Below are positions 26,163 to 33,873 of a stretch of 64,000 nt of DNA, piece after piece. Both the position numbers and the translations under genes were made by a program. How positions within the stretch are numbered: the stretch's first letter is position 1; each line of letters begins with the position of its first letter. The notes under the pieces were generated by a model that saw nothing but the letters and a program-made list of their open reading frames with translations, did not search any database and was not told the origin of the DNA. This stretch comes from Hyphomicrobiales bacterium (lineage in GTDB: Bacteria; Pseudomonadota; Alphaproteobacteria; Rhizobiales; Xanthobacteraceae), in NCBI GenBank assembly GCA_016185205.1, contig JACPOA010000016.1, positions 156,945 through 220,944 of the forward strand, given 5' to 3'.

Positions 26163-26411
26163 TCAATGCTTCCTGGCGTCGACGCGGTAGCCGACGATGG
26201 TCTGCTCGCCCAGCGCCTTGGCGGCCTCCAGCCGGTGCAGGCCCTCGATCAGCACGAAACGCTCGCCGTCGGCGCGCACCTTGATCGGCGTCTGCTGGCC
26301 GTCCTTGAGCATGCTCTCGGCGATCTCGTCGACGCGCTTCTGGTCGCGCGTTTTGCGCCGCTCGGTCGGCACGTAGATTTTGTCGATCGGGAAATTCTCG
26401 CGCTTGAGCAT
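26163..26411 (-). CDS. Small ParB/sulfiredoxin-like (ParB N-terminal fold) protein
   Basis: An 82-residue protein made up of a ParB/Srx-like fold only: FPIDKIYVPTERR, RVDEIAESMLKDGQQTPIKV, then the nucleotide-binding-type motif LIEGLHRLEAAKALGEQTIV. It lacks the HTH of chromosome-partitioning ParB, so a role in segregation should not be assumed. Stand-alone copies of this size are common in Hyphomicrobiales and of unknown function. Confidence 0.8.
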   Translation of the reverse strand: MLKRENFPIDKIYVPTERRKTRDQKRVDEIAESMLKDGQQTPIKVRADGERFVLIEGLHRLEAAKALGEQTIVGYRVDARKH

Positions 26412-26504
26412 GATACTGCCAGCCTAGCACAGCCGATCCCGTATTGCGCCGGGCAGGCCGGGGCGCGATGATTGCGCAGGCTTAGCAACCGGGAGGGCGG
26501 CGTC

Positions 26505-26774
26505 ATGCAGTTATCGGGCGAAAGCATTCTCATCATTCTGCTGGTCGGCCTGATCGCCGGCTGGCTGGCCGGCCTGGTGGTGCAGGGGACCGGCTTCGGG
26601 CTGATCGGCGACATCGCTATCGGCATCGTCGGCGCACTGATCGCGAGCTGGCTGTTTCCCAAGCTCGGCATCCGCCTCGGCACCGGCCTGCTGCGCCAGA
26701 TCATCGACGCCACCATCGGCGCCATCCTGCTGCTGGTGATCGTCCGGCTGGTGCGGCGCGGCGGGCGCTGGTAG
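26505..26774 (+). CDS. GlsB/YeaQ/YmgE-family small membrane protein
   Basis: An 89-residue protein with three hydrophobic segments and the family's glycine pattern: ILIILLVGLIAGWLAGLVVQ, GLIGDIAIGIVGALIASWLF, and a last segment ending LLLVIVRLVRRG. The family is associated with stress responses, without a known biochemical role. The ATG at 26505 follows GGGAGGGCGG. Confidence 0.88.
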   Translation: MQLSGESILIILLVGLIAGWLAGLVVQGTGFGLIGDIAIGIVGALIASWLFPKLGIRLGTGLLRQIIDATIGAILLLVIVRLVRRGGRW

Positions 26775-26790
26775 GCGGACTTTTAACCGC

Positions 26791-26920
26791 CCTTATCCTG
26801 AGGAGGCTGCGAAGCAGCCGTCTCGAAGGATGCGGGCGGCCCTCATGGTTCGAGACGCCGCGCATCGCAGCCAAGTGTACGCAGGCTGCGCCTGCTATGG
26901 CGCGGCTCCTCACCATGAGG
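26791..26920. repeat. Dispersed repeat with CCTTATCCTGAGGAG...CTCCTCACCATGAGG ends
   Basis: About 130 bp between convergent genes: CCTGAGGAGGCTGCGAAGCA then GCCGTCTCGAAGGATG at the left, TCATGGTTCGAGACGCC in the middle, CTCCTCACCATGAGG at the right. It contains nested inverted arms (GTCTCGAA/TTCGAGAC). The form is familiar from Bradyrhizobium-type genomes; it is a single copy in this window. Confidence 0.65.
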
Positions 26921-26927
26921 CCGATCT

Positions 26928-27326
26928 TCAATTCCCCAGCTCCAGCACCCAATACCTGCGCCCGTTATCCGCCGTGGCCGAGGCGAGCCCGTAGCTGGTG
27001 ACGTCGCGCCGCAGCATGTTGGCGCGGTGGCCGCCGGAGCGCGCCCACATCTTGATGACGCAGTCCTCGCTGTCGCAGCCGAACGCGACGTTCTCGGCTG
27101 CCGTGCCGCCGGTGAAGTTGGCGCGCTGGCGGAAGCCGGCGTGGTCGAGCCGCTTGCGGTTGGCCAGATCGCGCGCGTGGCTTAAGGCTGCGCCGGACAG
27201 TGTGGCGCTCGCCGCCAGCGCTGGCCGGCCGTGCTGGGCGCGGAAGGAATTGAGGTCGAGGGCGAGGGCGGGGGACACCCAGGCCAAATTGACAACAGCG
27301 AACACGAAGACCGCCCGCTTCATCAT
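26928..27326 (-). CDS. Secreted CAP-domain (SCP/PR-1-like) protein
   Basis: A 132-residue protein. The signal peptide (MKRAVFVFAVVNLAWVSPAL) is followed by a short CAP domain: LNSFRAQHGRPAL, LSHARDLANRKRLDH, GGTAAENVAFGCDSED, MWARSGGHRANML and a final YWVLELG. His and Glu positions typical of the CAP cavity are present. The function of bacterial CAP proteins is largely unknown. The start is 1 bp after the upstream XRE gene stop, so it appears to share the toxin-antitoxin transcript. Confidence 0.88.
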   Translation of the reverse strand: MMKRAVFVFAVVNLAWVSPALALDLNSFRAQHGRPALAASATLSGAALSHARDLANRKRLDHAGFRQRANFTGGTAAENVAFGCDSEDCVIKMWARSGGHRANMLRRDVTSYGLASATADNGRRYWVLELGN

Positions 27327-27327
27327 C

Positions 27328-27651
27328 TCAGGACGCCATCTGGTTCTTGAGCGCACGTCGCACCGCCTTCGGCTCGCTCTTGATCACCTCGATCAGCGTG
27401 CGCGCGGCGCCGGACGGCCGCCGCGTGCCGAGCTCCCATTTGCGCACGGTGCCAACGCCGGTGCCAATGACGGCGGCGAACTCGCGCTGCGACAGGCCGA
27501 GTCTATGCCGCGCCAGGCGCGCATCGGTGTCGCTGGGGATGACCGTGTGCACGATCGCGCCGGTCTTTTTGCCGGCGAAATAGTCGCGCGCCTCTTCCAG
27601 GCTTTCGAGAAGGTCGTCCATGACCCGTCGCTTTTTTACTTTTTTCGCCAT
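27328..27651 (-). CDS. XRE-family antitoxin (HigA2/RelB-like, helix-turn-helix)
   Basis: A 107-residue regulator with an N-terminal region SLEEARDYFAGKKTGAIVHT and a C-terminal HTH, HRLGLSQREFAAVIGTGVGT then VRKWELGTRRPSGAA. This is the layout of HigA-type antitoxins that pair with RelE-like toxins encoded upstream. Its start lies inside the last 16 bases of the toxin gene, so translation is coupled. It probably represses its own operon. Confidence 0.88.
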   Translation of the reverse strand: MAKKVKKRRVMDDLLESLEEARDYFAGKKTGAIVHTVIPSDTDARLARHRLGLSQREFAAVIGTGVGTVRKWELGTRRPSGAARTLIEVIKSEPKAVRRALKNQMAS

Positions 27652-27983
27652 TGTTCCACGATCTCCGCTACCAGCCCCGTCAATTTCCGTTTATCGGCTG
27701 TCTTCATGTCCGCCTTTTCGTTCTTTGCATAAAGCGCCAATAGCAGGACAGGAAAGTTCTCATTGTAGAAATAATAGATAACCCGTGCGCCGCCACGCTT
27801 GCCGCCGCCGCCCAGCGCAATGCGCAACTTACGCAGGCCTCCGGTGCTCGGGATCAGATCGCCGCAGGTCGGCTCATAAGCGATCAGATCGACCACCGCA
27901 TCTCGTTCGGCTTCGGTGAGCAATTCGTCCGCCCGCCGCTGGTAGGCGGCGAATTCGGTCACCGAAACAGGACGGTGGCGCAT
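27636..27983 (-). CDS. RelE/HigB-like toxin
   Basis: A 115-residue protein with the RelE/ParE fold pattern: AVVDLIAYEPTCGDLIPSTG, then GLRKLRIALGGGGKRGGARV and IYYFYNENFPVLLLALYAKN, ending in a Lys-rich helix. HigB/RelE toxins cut mRNA on the ribosome. The toxin-first order with an XRE antitoxin after it is typical of HigBA-type modules. No divergent gene lies upstream; a 400-bp spacer holds the likely promoter. Confidence 0.88.
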   Translation of the reverse strand: MRHRPVSVTEFAAYQRRADELLTEAERDAVVDLIAYEPTCGDLIPSTGGLRKLRIALGGGGKRGGARVIYYFYNENFPVLLLALYAKNEKADMKTADKRKLTGLVAEIVEQWRKK

Positions 27984-28142
27984 GATAGAGAGTACCCCAA
28001 TGGGGCTTAGGGGTCAAGGTGTGCTTTTCACCCCAGGTTGCAATCGCCCCGGCTTGGAGTCACAGTTTCAGCTCACGCTAGGTGAGGCTGACCGGCGTGG
28101 CTAGCAAGCATGACCGCATCGTCGAACTAGGGGAGAAGTCCG

Positions 28143-28373
28143 ATGGCATGGGATTGCCCAAACCGATTCTGGTCCGGAACACGTACCTACATGGTGAGCA
28201 ATCGAACCAATCCGCCGCCGCACATCTACACCGCGGCCTTGACCTCGAACGCCATCACCCGCGCGGAGCAGGTCCAGTTGATGCAGTGCGTTAAAACCTG
28301 GCCGGGCACGAACGACGCGAATTTGAAAAGCCTCGTGTCCGGAGACATCAGCCGGGCGACACCGACGGGATGA
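28143..28373 (+). CDS. Possible small protein, unrecognised
   Basis: A 76-codon frame with GGGGAG about nine bases ahead of its ATG. The product (NPPPHIYTAALTSNAITRAE then QVQLMQCVKTWPG) has no recognised domain, signal or membrane segment. It fills an otherwise empty 400-bp gap (27984-28385) and ends shortly before the convergent helicase gene. It may be chance. Confidence 0.3.
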   Translation: MAWDCPNRFWSGTRTYMVSNRTNPPPHIYTAALTSNAITRAEQVQLMQCVKTWPGTNDANLKSLVSGDISRATPTG

Positions 28374-28385
28374 CGCGAGCGTCTC

Positions 28386-31025
28386 TCACACCCTCTCCAC
28401 AAAACTATCCACCACCCGCTTTTCGCCCGCCTTGTCGAAACGGATGGTGAGCTTGTTGCCGTCGACGGCGGTGACGTTGCCGTTGCCGAATTTCTGGTGG
28501 AACACGCGGGCGCCGACGGCGAAGGATGAGCTCGTGCCGGTGGATTTCGCGATCAGCTCGCCTTCGATGGTCAGAGGTGTGCTGGGGCGGCGCGGAGTGC
28601 CACGCGCGTTGACCCCCACCCGGCCGGCTTCGCCGGCCACCCTCCCCCTTGCAGGGGGAGGGATATCCGCATCGCCGTCGTCCGCATTCGACTCATCGAA
28701 CACGCCATCCGGCACATAACGCGGCTGGCCGTTTTCGGAAAAGCCGCCGCGCCCCTTGCGCGCTTCCTTGGTTTTTTGCGCGCGCTGCCAGCCGGGCGTC
28801 GTGTAGTTGGAGCCGAATGCGCCGGTCTGGTCGAAGCGAGATGCGCCATAAGATTTGGGGCCGTAGCCCGACATGCCGAAGCCGCCGGTGCCGCCGGCCG
28901 CCTCCTTCACCTCGACATGCTCCTCCGGCAGCTCATCCAGGAAGCGCGACGGCACGTTGCTGGTCCACATGCCGTGGATGCGCCGGTTGGAGGCGAAATA
29001 GATCTTGGCGCGTTTGCGCGCGCGCGTGAGGCCGACATGGGCGAGGCGGCGCTCCTCCTCCAGCCCGTTGCGGCCGCTCTCGTCGAGCGAGCGTTGGTGC
29101 GGGAACAGGCCTTCCTCCCAGCCGGGCAGGAACACGGTGTCGAATTCCAGCCCCTTGGCGGAATGCAAAGTCATGATGTTGACCGCCTGCTCGCCTTCGC
29201 CCGTGTCGCGGTCCATCACCAGCGAGATGTGCTCAAGAAAACCTTGGAGATTCTCGAACTCCTCCATCGAGCGCACCAGCTCCTTGAGGTTCTCCAGCCG
29301 GCCGGCGGCGTCGGCGCTTTTGTCGTTCTGCCACATTTGCGTGTAACCGGATTCATCCAGCACGATCTCGGCCAGCTCGCTGTGCGGCATCGAGTCTTTT
29401 TTAGCCTGCCAGCGCTCGAAGGCGGCCATCAGGTCGCGCAGCGCGAGCCGCGGTTTCGGCTTCATCTCGTCGGTGGCCGACAGCACGGCGGCCGCCTCAG
29501 AGAGCGGAATGCGCACCTTGCGGGCGTAGTCGTGCAGCATCTGCACGGCGGCGTCGCCCAGGCCCCGCTTGGGCACGTTGACGATGCGCTCGAAGGCAAG
29601 GTCGTCGGCCGGCTGCGCGATCACGCGCAGATAGGCGAGGGCGTCCCTGATCTCGGCACGCTCGTAGAAGCGCGGGCCGCCGATCACGCGATAGGGCAGG
29701 CCGAGCTGGATGAAGCGGTCTTCGAATTCGCGCATCTGAAACGAGGCGCGCACCAGGATGGCGATCTCGTCGAGCGGATGGTCTTGCCCCAACTCGCGCG
29801 CGTCGCGTTGCAGTTGCTCGATCTCCTCGCCGATCGAGCGGGCTTCTTCCTCCGAGTCCCAGGCGCCGGTGACGGTGACCTTCTCGCCCAGCACGTCCTC
29901 GGTGCGCAGCGTCTTGCCGAGCCGGCCTTCATTGTGGGCGATGAGTTGGCTGGCGGCGGCGAGGATATGGCCGGTGCTGCGGTAGTTGCGTTCGAGGCGG
30001 ATGATTTTCGCGCCGGGGAAATCGTGATCGAACCGGAGAATGTTATCCACCTCCGCCCCGCGCCAGCCATAGATCGACTGGTCGTCATCGCCGACGCAGC
30101 AGATGTTTTTCTTTTCTGTCATTCCGGGGCGCGCCGAAGGCGCGAGCCCGGAATCCAGGGCGTCGGGTGTGGCTCTGGATTCCGGGCCCGGCCCTTCGGG
30201 CCGTCCCGGAATGACGGAGGAGGAAGGCTGCGCCAACAACCTGAGCCACAGATACTGCGCCACGTTGGTGTCCTGGTACTCGTCGACCAGGATGTATTTG
30301 AAGCGCTGCTGGTACTGCCGGAGAATGTCCGGATGCGTCCTGAACAGCCGGATGCATTCCAGCAGCAGGTCGCCGAAGTCGGCGGCGTTGAGCGTCTTCA
30401 GCCGCTCCTGGTAGGCGGCGTACAGCTTCTTGCCCTTGCCGTTGGCGAAGCTGGCCGCCTCGCCGGCCGGCACCTGATCGGGCGTCAGTCCGCGGTTCTT
30501 CCAGCCGTCGAGGATCATGGCGAATACCCGCGCCGGCCATCTTTTCTCGTCGAGCTTCTCGGCTTCTAAGAGCATTTTCAGCAGCCGGATCTGGTCGTCG
30601 ACGTCCAGAATCGTGAAATTCGCCTTCAAACCGACCAGTTCGGCGTGGCGGCGCAAGATTTTCACGCCGATCGAGTGGAAAGTGCCCATCCACGGCATGC
30701 CCTCGACCACCTGCCCGACCATGAGGCCGACGCGCAGCTTCATCTCGCGCGCCGCCTTGTTGGTGAAGGTGACGGCGAGGATTTCGGCCGGCCGTGCGCG
30801 GGCCAGATTCAAGATATGCGCGATGCGGGTGGTGAGGACGCGGGTTTTTCCGGTGCCGGCGCCGGCCAGCACCAGGACCGGGCCGTCCAATGTCTCGACC
30901 GCCTCGCGCTGCTCGGGATTGAGGTCGGCGAGATAGGCCGCCCTGCGCGCGCCCAATGCACGCGCCGCGATTCCGCCCGGCTGCGGGCTCAATGGAATGG
31001 GGGCGGTGCGCTTGGGTTCGGCCAT
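28386..31025 (-). CDS. uvrD: UvrD/PcrA-type DNA helicase with two repeat-encoded insertions
   Basis: A superfamily 1A 3'-5' helicase of nucleotide excision and mismatch repair. The 879-residue protein shows Walker A LAGAGTGKTRVL, motif Ia AVTFTNKAAREM, motif II LVDEYQDTN, motif III CCVGDDDQSIYGWRGAE, motif IV LERNYRST, motif V MTLHSAKGLEFDTVFLPG and motif VI HVGLTRARKRA. A C-terminal Tudor-like part ends VGARVFHQKFGNGNVTAVDG. About 37 foreign residues (VIPGRPEGPGPESRATPD and on) sit between motifs II and III. A second block (IPPPARGRVAGEAGRVGVNA) lies in the C-terminal linker. Both come from palindromic repeats. The ATG at 31025 gives MAEPKRTA; an ATG at 31064 is also in frame. Confidence 0.93.
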   Translation of the reverse strand: MAEPKRTAPIPLSPQPGGIAARALGARRAAYLADLNPEQREAVETLDGPVLVLAGAGTGKTRVLTTRIAHILNLARARPAEILAVTFTNKAAREMKLRVGLMVGQVVEGMPWMGTFHSIGVKILRRHAELVGLKANFTILDVDDQIRLLKMLLEAEKLDEKRWPARVFAMILDGWKNRGLTPDQVPAGEAASFANGKGKKLYAAYQERLKTLNAADFGDLLLECIRLFRTHPDILRQYQQRFKYILVDEYQDTNVAQYLWLRLLAQPSSSVIPGRPEGPGPESRATPDALDSGLAPSARPGMTEKKNICCVGDDDQSIYGWRGAEVDNILRFDHDFPGAKIIRLERNYRSTGHILAAASQLIAHNEGRLGKTLRTEDVLGEKVTVTGAWDSEEEARSIGEEIEQLQRDARELGQDHPLDEIAILVRASFQMREFEDRFIQLGLPYRVIGGPRFYERAEIRDALAYLRVIAQPADDLAFERIVNVPKRGLGDAAVQMLHDYARKVRIPLSEAAAVLSATDEMKPKPRLALRDLMAAFERWQAKKDSMPHSELAEIVLDESGYTQMWQNDKSADAAGRLENLKELVRSMEEFENLQGFLEHISLVMDRDTGEGEQAVNIMTLHSAKGLEFDTVFLPGWEEGLFPHQRSLDESGRNGLEEERRLAHVGLTRARKRAKIYFASNRRIHGMWTSNVPSRFLDELPEEHVEVKEAAGGTGGFGMSGYGPKSYGASRFDQTGAFGSNYTTPGWQRAQKTKEARKGRGGFSENGQPRYVPDGVFDESNADDGDADIPPPARGRVAGEAGRVGVNARGTPRRPSTPLTIEGELIAKSTGTSSSFAVGARVFHQKFGNGNVTAVDGNKLTIRFDKAGEKRVVDSFVERV
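28611..28672. repeat. CACCCTCCCCC/GGGGGAGGG repeat in the uvrD linker
   Basis: GACCCCCACCCGGCCGGCTT is followed by CGCCGGCC and the hairpin CCCTCCCCC-TTGCA-GGGGGAGGG. Same family as 2834-3030 and 23350-23540. It is read in frame by uvrD in the variable C-terminal linker. Confidence 0.8.
30118..30216. repeat. GTCATTCCGGGGCGCGC...GGAATGAC palindromic element inside the uvrD helicase core
   Basis: The ends GTCATTCCGGG and CCCGGAATGAC are perfect inverted repeats. Inner arms GAGCCCGGAATCCAG and CTGGATTCCGGGCCC also pair. The element (99 bp, a multiple of three) is fully open in the uvrD frame. It is related to the intergenic copy at 24642-24740. Confidence 0.88.
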
Positions 31026-31162
31026 ATTGTCGATGATTCTTTCAACGCCAAAGATGGCATTCATCGGTGGCAATTTCGAGGGTAGCCCACGCCCTTGTCG
31101 GCATCTCCCCACCGCTTTAGCGTGGCTTTTCCGACATTTCAGAACAATTCAAGGAGAATTCC

Positions 31163-31951
31163 GTGCGCTTGCAGGACAAGGTGGCGATCGTGACCGGCGG
31201 CGGCCGCGGCATCGGCCGCGATATCGCGCTCGCCTATGCCCGCGAGGGCGCCCATGTCGTGGTCAACGACGTCGATCCCTTGACCGCCAATGCCACCGCC
31301 AAGGAAGCCGGCGGCAAAAGCATCGGCGTCGTCGCCGACGTCGCCAAATCGGCGGACATCACCCGGCTGATCGAAACCACAGTGGCCGAATTCGGCCGCG
31401 TCGATGTTCTAGTCAACAATGCGATGAAAATCGTACCCGGAAAATTGGAAGCGCTGCCGGAAGTGGCCTGGGACACCACCATGAATATCGGCCTGAAAGG
31501 CGCTTTCCTGGTCAGTCAGGCGGCGGCGAAACATATGATCGCGCAGAAGTCCGGCGTCATCGTCAACATCGCCTCGATCGCCGGACTGTTCCCGTACAAC
31601 TGGGCCGGCGCCTATAGCGTGGTGAAGGCCGGGCTGATCATGCTGACCAAGTTGCAGGCGATGGAATGGGCGCCCTACGGCATCCGCGCCAACGCCATCA
31701 CACCCGGCTACATCCGCACGCCCGGCACCGAGGCGATGTATGCCGATCCGGAAATCTACGAAGGCCGCCGCAAGGGCGTGCCGATGGGCCGCGTCGGCTC
31801 CGGCGAAGACATCGCAGGGCCGGCTGTGTTTCTCGCCTGCGACGAGGCGCGCTACACGACCGGCAGTGTGCTCGGCGCCGACGGCGGACAGGCGGTCGGC
31901 TATTTCCTCACCGTGCCGGGGCGGCGTTTCTCGGGCGGGAGGATCGATTAG
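31163..31951 (+). CDS. Short-chain dehydrogenase/reductase (FabG-like)
   Basis: A 262-residue classical SDR. The NAD(P)-binding motif is VTGGGRGIGRDIALAYAREG, followed by VVADVAKSADI and VLVNNAMKI (NNAM instead of the usual NNAG). The catalytic Ser is in VNIASIAGLFP and the YxxxK in GAYSVVKAGLIML. The C-terminus has ITPGYIRTPGTEAMY and GSVLGADGGQAVGY. The substrate is unknown. The GTG at 31163 with AAGGAG ahead is the start. It overlaps by four bases the convergent thioesterase gene. Confidence 0.9.
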   Translation: MRLQDKVAIVTGGGRGIGRDIALAYAREGAHVVVNDVDPLTANATAKEAGGKSIGVVADVAKSADITRLIETTVAEFGRVDVLVNNAMKIVPGKLEALPEVAWDTTMNIGLKGAFLVSQAAAKHMIAQKSGVIVNIASIAGLFPYNWAGAYSVVKAGLIMLTKLQAMEWAPYGIRANAITPGYIRTPGTEAMYADPEIYEGRRKGVPMGRVGSGEDIAGPAVFLACDEARYTTGSVLGADGGQAVGYFLTVPGRRFSGGRID

Positions 31952-32454
31952 CTCTTCCCCGGCATCTTGATGTTTCGCCCGGCGCCGTCCGGCCGCGGCA
32001 GCACTGCATGCGCGGCCTTCATCGCCGCCAGCGCGCGCATGATGGTTTCCGGAAACGGCACGACCTTCTTCGCCGCCATGTCGACGTGCAGCGTCATGTT
32101 CTCGGAGGTGGCCGAGACCCAGCCTTCGCTCGCGTGCAGCAGCTGCTCGAAATAATGGATGCGCTTGGCGTCGTAGTCGAGCAGCTGGAACGTCACCCGC
32201 ACCGCGTCGCCGTCATGCAGTTCGCGTAAGTAACGCACATGCGCCTCGGCGGTGAAGGTCGAATGGCCTTGGGTCTTGAGATAGTCGAGGCCGATGCCGA
32301 TCAGCTCGTAGGCCTCGTCCACCGCGCGGTCGAACAGCACGTTGTAATAGGCCATGTTGAGATGGCCGTTGTAGTCGATCCATTGCGGCTCGACTCGCAT
32401 CAGCGACGAGACGAACGGAGCGGCAAACACCGGCTCGGGATCGCGATCGAGCAT
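31948..32454 (-). CDS. Hotdog-fold thioesterase
   Basis: A 168-residue acyl-CoA thioesterase-like protein: VEPQWIDYNGHLNMAYYNVL contains the Asp/Asn-His region of the 4-hydroxybenzoyl-CoA thioesterase type. AHVRYLRELHDGDAVRVTFQ and ATSENMTLHVDM continue the fold. Similar sequences occur with carnitine and acyl-CoA metabolism, but the substrate cannot be told. It starts 1 bp after the dehydrogenase stop (ATG at 32454), so the two are in one operon. Confidence 0.85.
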   Translation of the reverse strand: MLDRDPEPVFAAPFVSSLMRVEPQWIDYNGHLNMAYYNVLFDRAVDEAYELIGIGLDYLKTQGHSTFTAEAHVRYLRELHDGDAVRVTFQLLDYDAKRIHYFEQLLHASEGWVSATSENMTLHVDMAAKKVVPFPETIMRALAAMKAAHAVLPRPDGAGRNIKMPGKS

Positions 32455-32455
32455 C

Positions 32456-33415
32456 TTATGCACTGATCGGATAAACCGCCTTTTCGCCGCTGAGCACGCG
32501 CGCCACATCGGTCGCGCATTTGGTCTGCAGCTCCTCGAGCGCCTCGATCGAATAAAACCCGGTATGCGGCGAGATGATCACGTTGTCGCGGCCGAGCAGG
32601 GCCGAATCCTTGGCCAGCGGCTCGGTGGCCACCACATCGAGGCCGGCGCCGCCGACCTGGCCGGCATCGAGCGCGGCGATGAGCGCCGGTTCGTCGATCA
32701 GCGGGCCGCGCGCGGTGTTCACGATGTAGGCACCCTTCTTCATCTTGGCGAAGGCGGCCGCGTTCAACAGGCCGCGCGTTGCCGGCAGCAGCGGCGCGTG
32801 CACCGACACGTAATCGGAGGTTTTCAGCAGCGTGTCGAAATCGACGCTGGCGACGCCGGCCGCCTTGAACACTTCCGGCTTGGCGTAGGGATCATAGGCG
32901 ACGACCTTGATGCCGAAGGCCTGCGCCTTCGGCGCCACCAGCCGCGGAATATTGCCAAAGCCGACCAGGCCGAGCACGGTCCCCTCGAGGCGCCGGATCG
33001 GCACCACCGCCGGCATTTCCCAGCGGCCGCTCTGCACCAGTTTGTTGGACAGCGGAATCTTGCGGATCAGCGCCAGCAGCAGCGCCATGGTGTGGTCGGA
33101 GACTTCGCGGATGCAGTAGTCCGGCACGTAGTTGACGGCGATGCCTTTCTCCTTGGCGGTGGGTAGATCGATATTGTCGACGCCCAGCCCGAAGCGGCCG
33201 ATCGCCTTGCATTTCGTCAGTTGCATCAGGATGTCGCGCGTGAGCTTGGCGTAGGTCACCAGAATGGCGTCGGCGTCCTTGGCGACGCTGAGGATGTCGT
33301 CGGCGCCGGAGCTTTTCGACATGAAGAAAGTCGGGTTGAGCCGCGCCAGCGCGGCCTTGGCCGGATCGAGGGAGGGAAACACGCTGTCGGTGACAGCAAT
33401 CACAGGACCGGCCAT
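32456..33415 (-). CDS. D-isomer-specific 2-hydroxyacid dehydrogenase
   Basis: A 319-residue NAD-dependent dehydrogenase of the SerA/CtBP type. The nucleotide motif is VLGLVGFGNIPRLVAPKAQA (GFGNIPR in place of the more usual GFGRIGR). The catalytic Arg is in IVNTARGPLIDEPALI and the His in ISPHTGFYSIEALEEL. The cap-domain part KCKAIGRFGLGVDNIDL is also typical. It probably reduces a 2-oxoacid; the exact substrate is unknown. It is the first gene of a two-gene operon with the thioesterase. Confidence 0.9.
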   Translation of the reverse strand: MAGPVIAVTDSVFPSLDPAKAALARLNPTFFMSKSSGADDILSVAKDADAILVTYAKLTRDILMQLTKCKAIGRFGLGVDNIDLPTAKEKGIAVNYVPDYCIREVSDHTMALLLALIRKIPLSNKLVQSGRWEMPAVVPIRRLEGTVLGLVGFGNIPRLVAPKAQAFGIKVVAYDPYAKPEVFKAAGVASVDFDTLLKTSDYVSVHAPLLPATRGLLNAAAFAKMKKGAYIVNTARGPLIDEPALIAALDAGQVGGAGLDVVATEPLAKDSALLGRDNVIISPHTGFYSIEALEELQTKCATDVARVLSGEKAVYPISA

Positions 33416-33526
33416 GGCGAGCTCCGAAGTCAGGCGGGGGAGGAAAAGCGGGCGAAACCTACGCCAGCGAAATTAGCGCGTCCACCGACGGAGAATATGA
33501 CGTATATCAATGACTTGCCGGCGGCG

Positions 33527-33542
33527 TTAACCAAGCATTAAC
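33527..33542 (+). promoter_or_regulatory. CtrA-type binding box TTAA-N7-TTAAC
   Basis: TTAACCAAGCATTAAC matches the alphaproteobacterial CtrA consensus TTAA-N7-TTAAC exactly. It lies 63 bp before the small membrane protein at 33605 and about 110 bp upstream of the divergent dehydrogenase start. CtrA is the cell-cycle master regulator in this class. Binding is inferred from sequence only. Confidence 0.6.
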
Positions 33543-33604
33543 TATTTCAGACCCCTGCGGAATTGCTCGGCTATCCTGCAAAAAAATCAGCGGGAGACAG
33601 AGCA

Positions 33605-33739
33605 ATGTTCGGCAAGCTGGCCCGAGGGGCGTTTCTAGTCATCCTTGCGGTGATGGTCGTGAGCTGGGCGGTAGCGGCCAGCAAAAGCAAACCGGCGGAG
33701 CCGCCGGACGACCAGTCGACCGGCCGCATGTATTCCTGA
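33605..33739 (+). CDS. 44-residue single-pass membrane protein
   Basis: The short frame MFGKLARGAFLVILAVMVVS continues WAVAASKSKPAEPPDDQSTG and ends RMYS. It has one hydrophobic segment (about residues 8-25) and a polar, Pro-rich tail. A GGGAGA stands ten bases before the ATG. The CtrA-type box upstream makes it a real-looking, cell-cycle-regulated candidate. No family recognised. Confidence 0.55.
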   Translation: MFGKLARGAFLVILAVMVVSWAVAASKSKPAEPPDDQSTGRMYS

Positions 33740-33873
33740 CACGCGGCCGCTCAATTTCGCTGCAGCTCTTTTCAGAACAGGCAATTTGCGCCGTGCATGG
33801 CGCGCAGCCGCCACGTCTTGCAGGCGCTTGACCTCGTCCGCCATCCCCGCCACGTTCGCTGCCAAGAGATGGA

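Noticed and set aside
26163..26411. ParB chromosome-partitioning protein
   Set aside because: Only the ParB/Srx-like fold is present in 82 residues, with no HTH or ParA neighbour. It is not evidence of a partitioning locus, despite the parS-like site at 42530.
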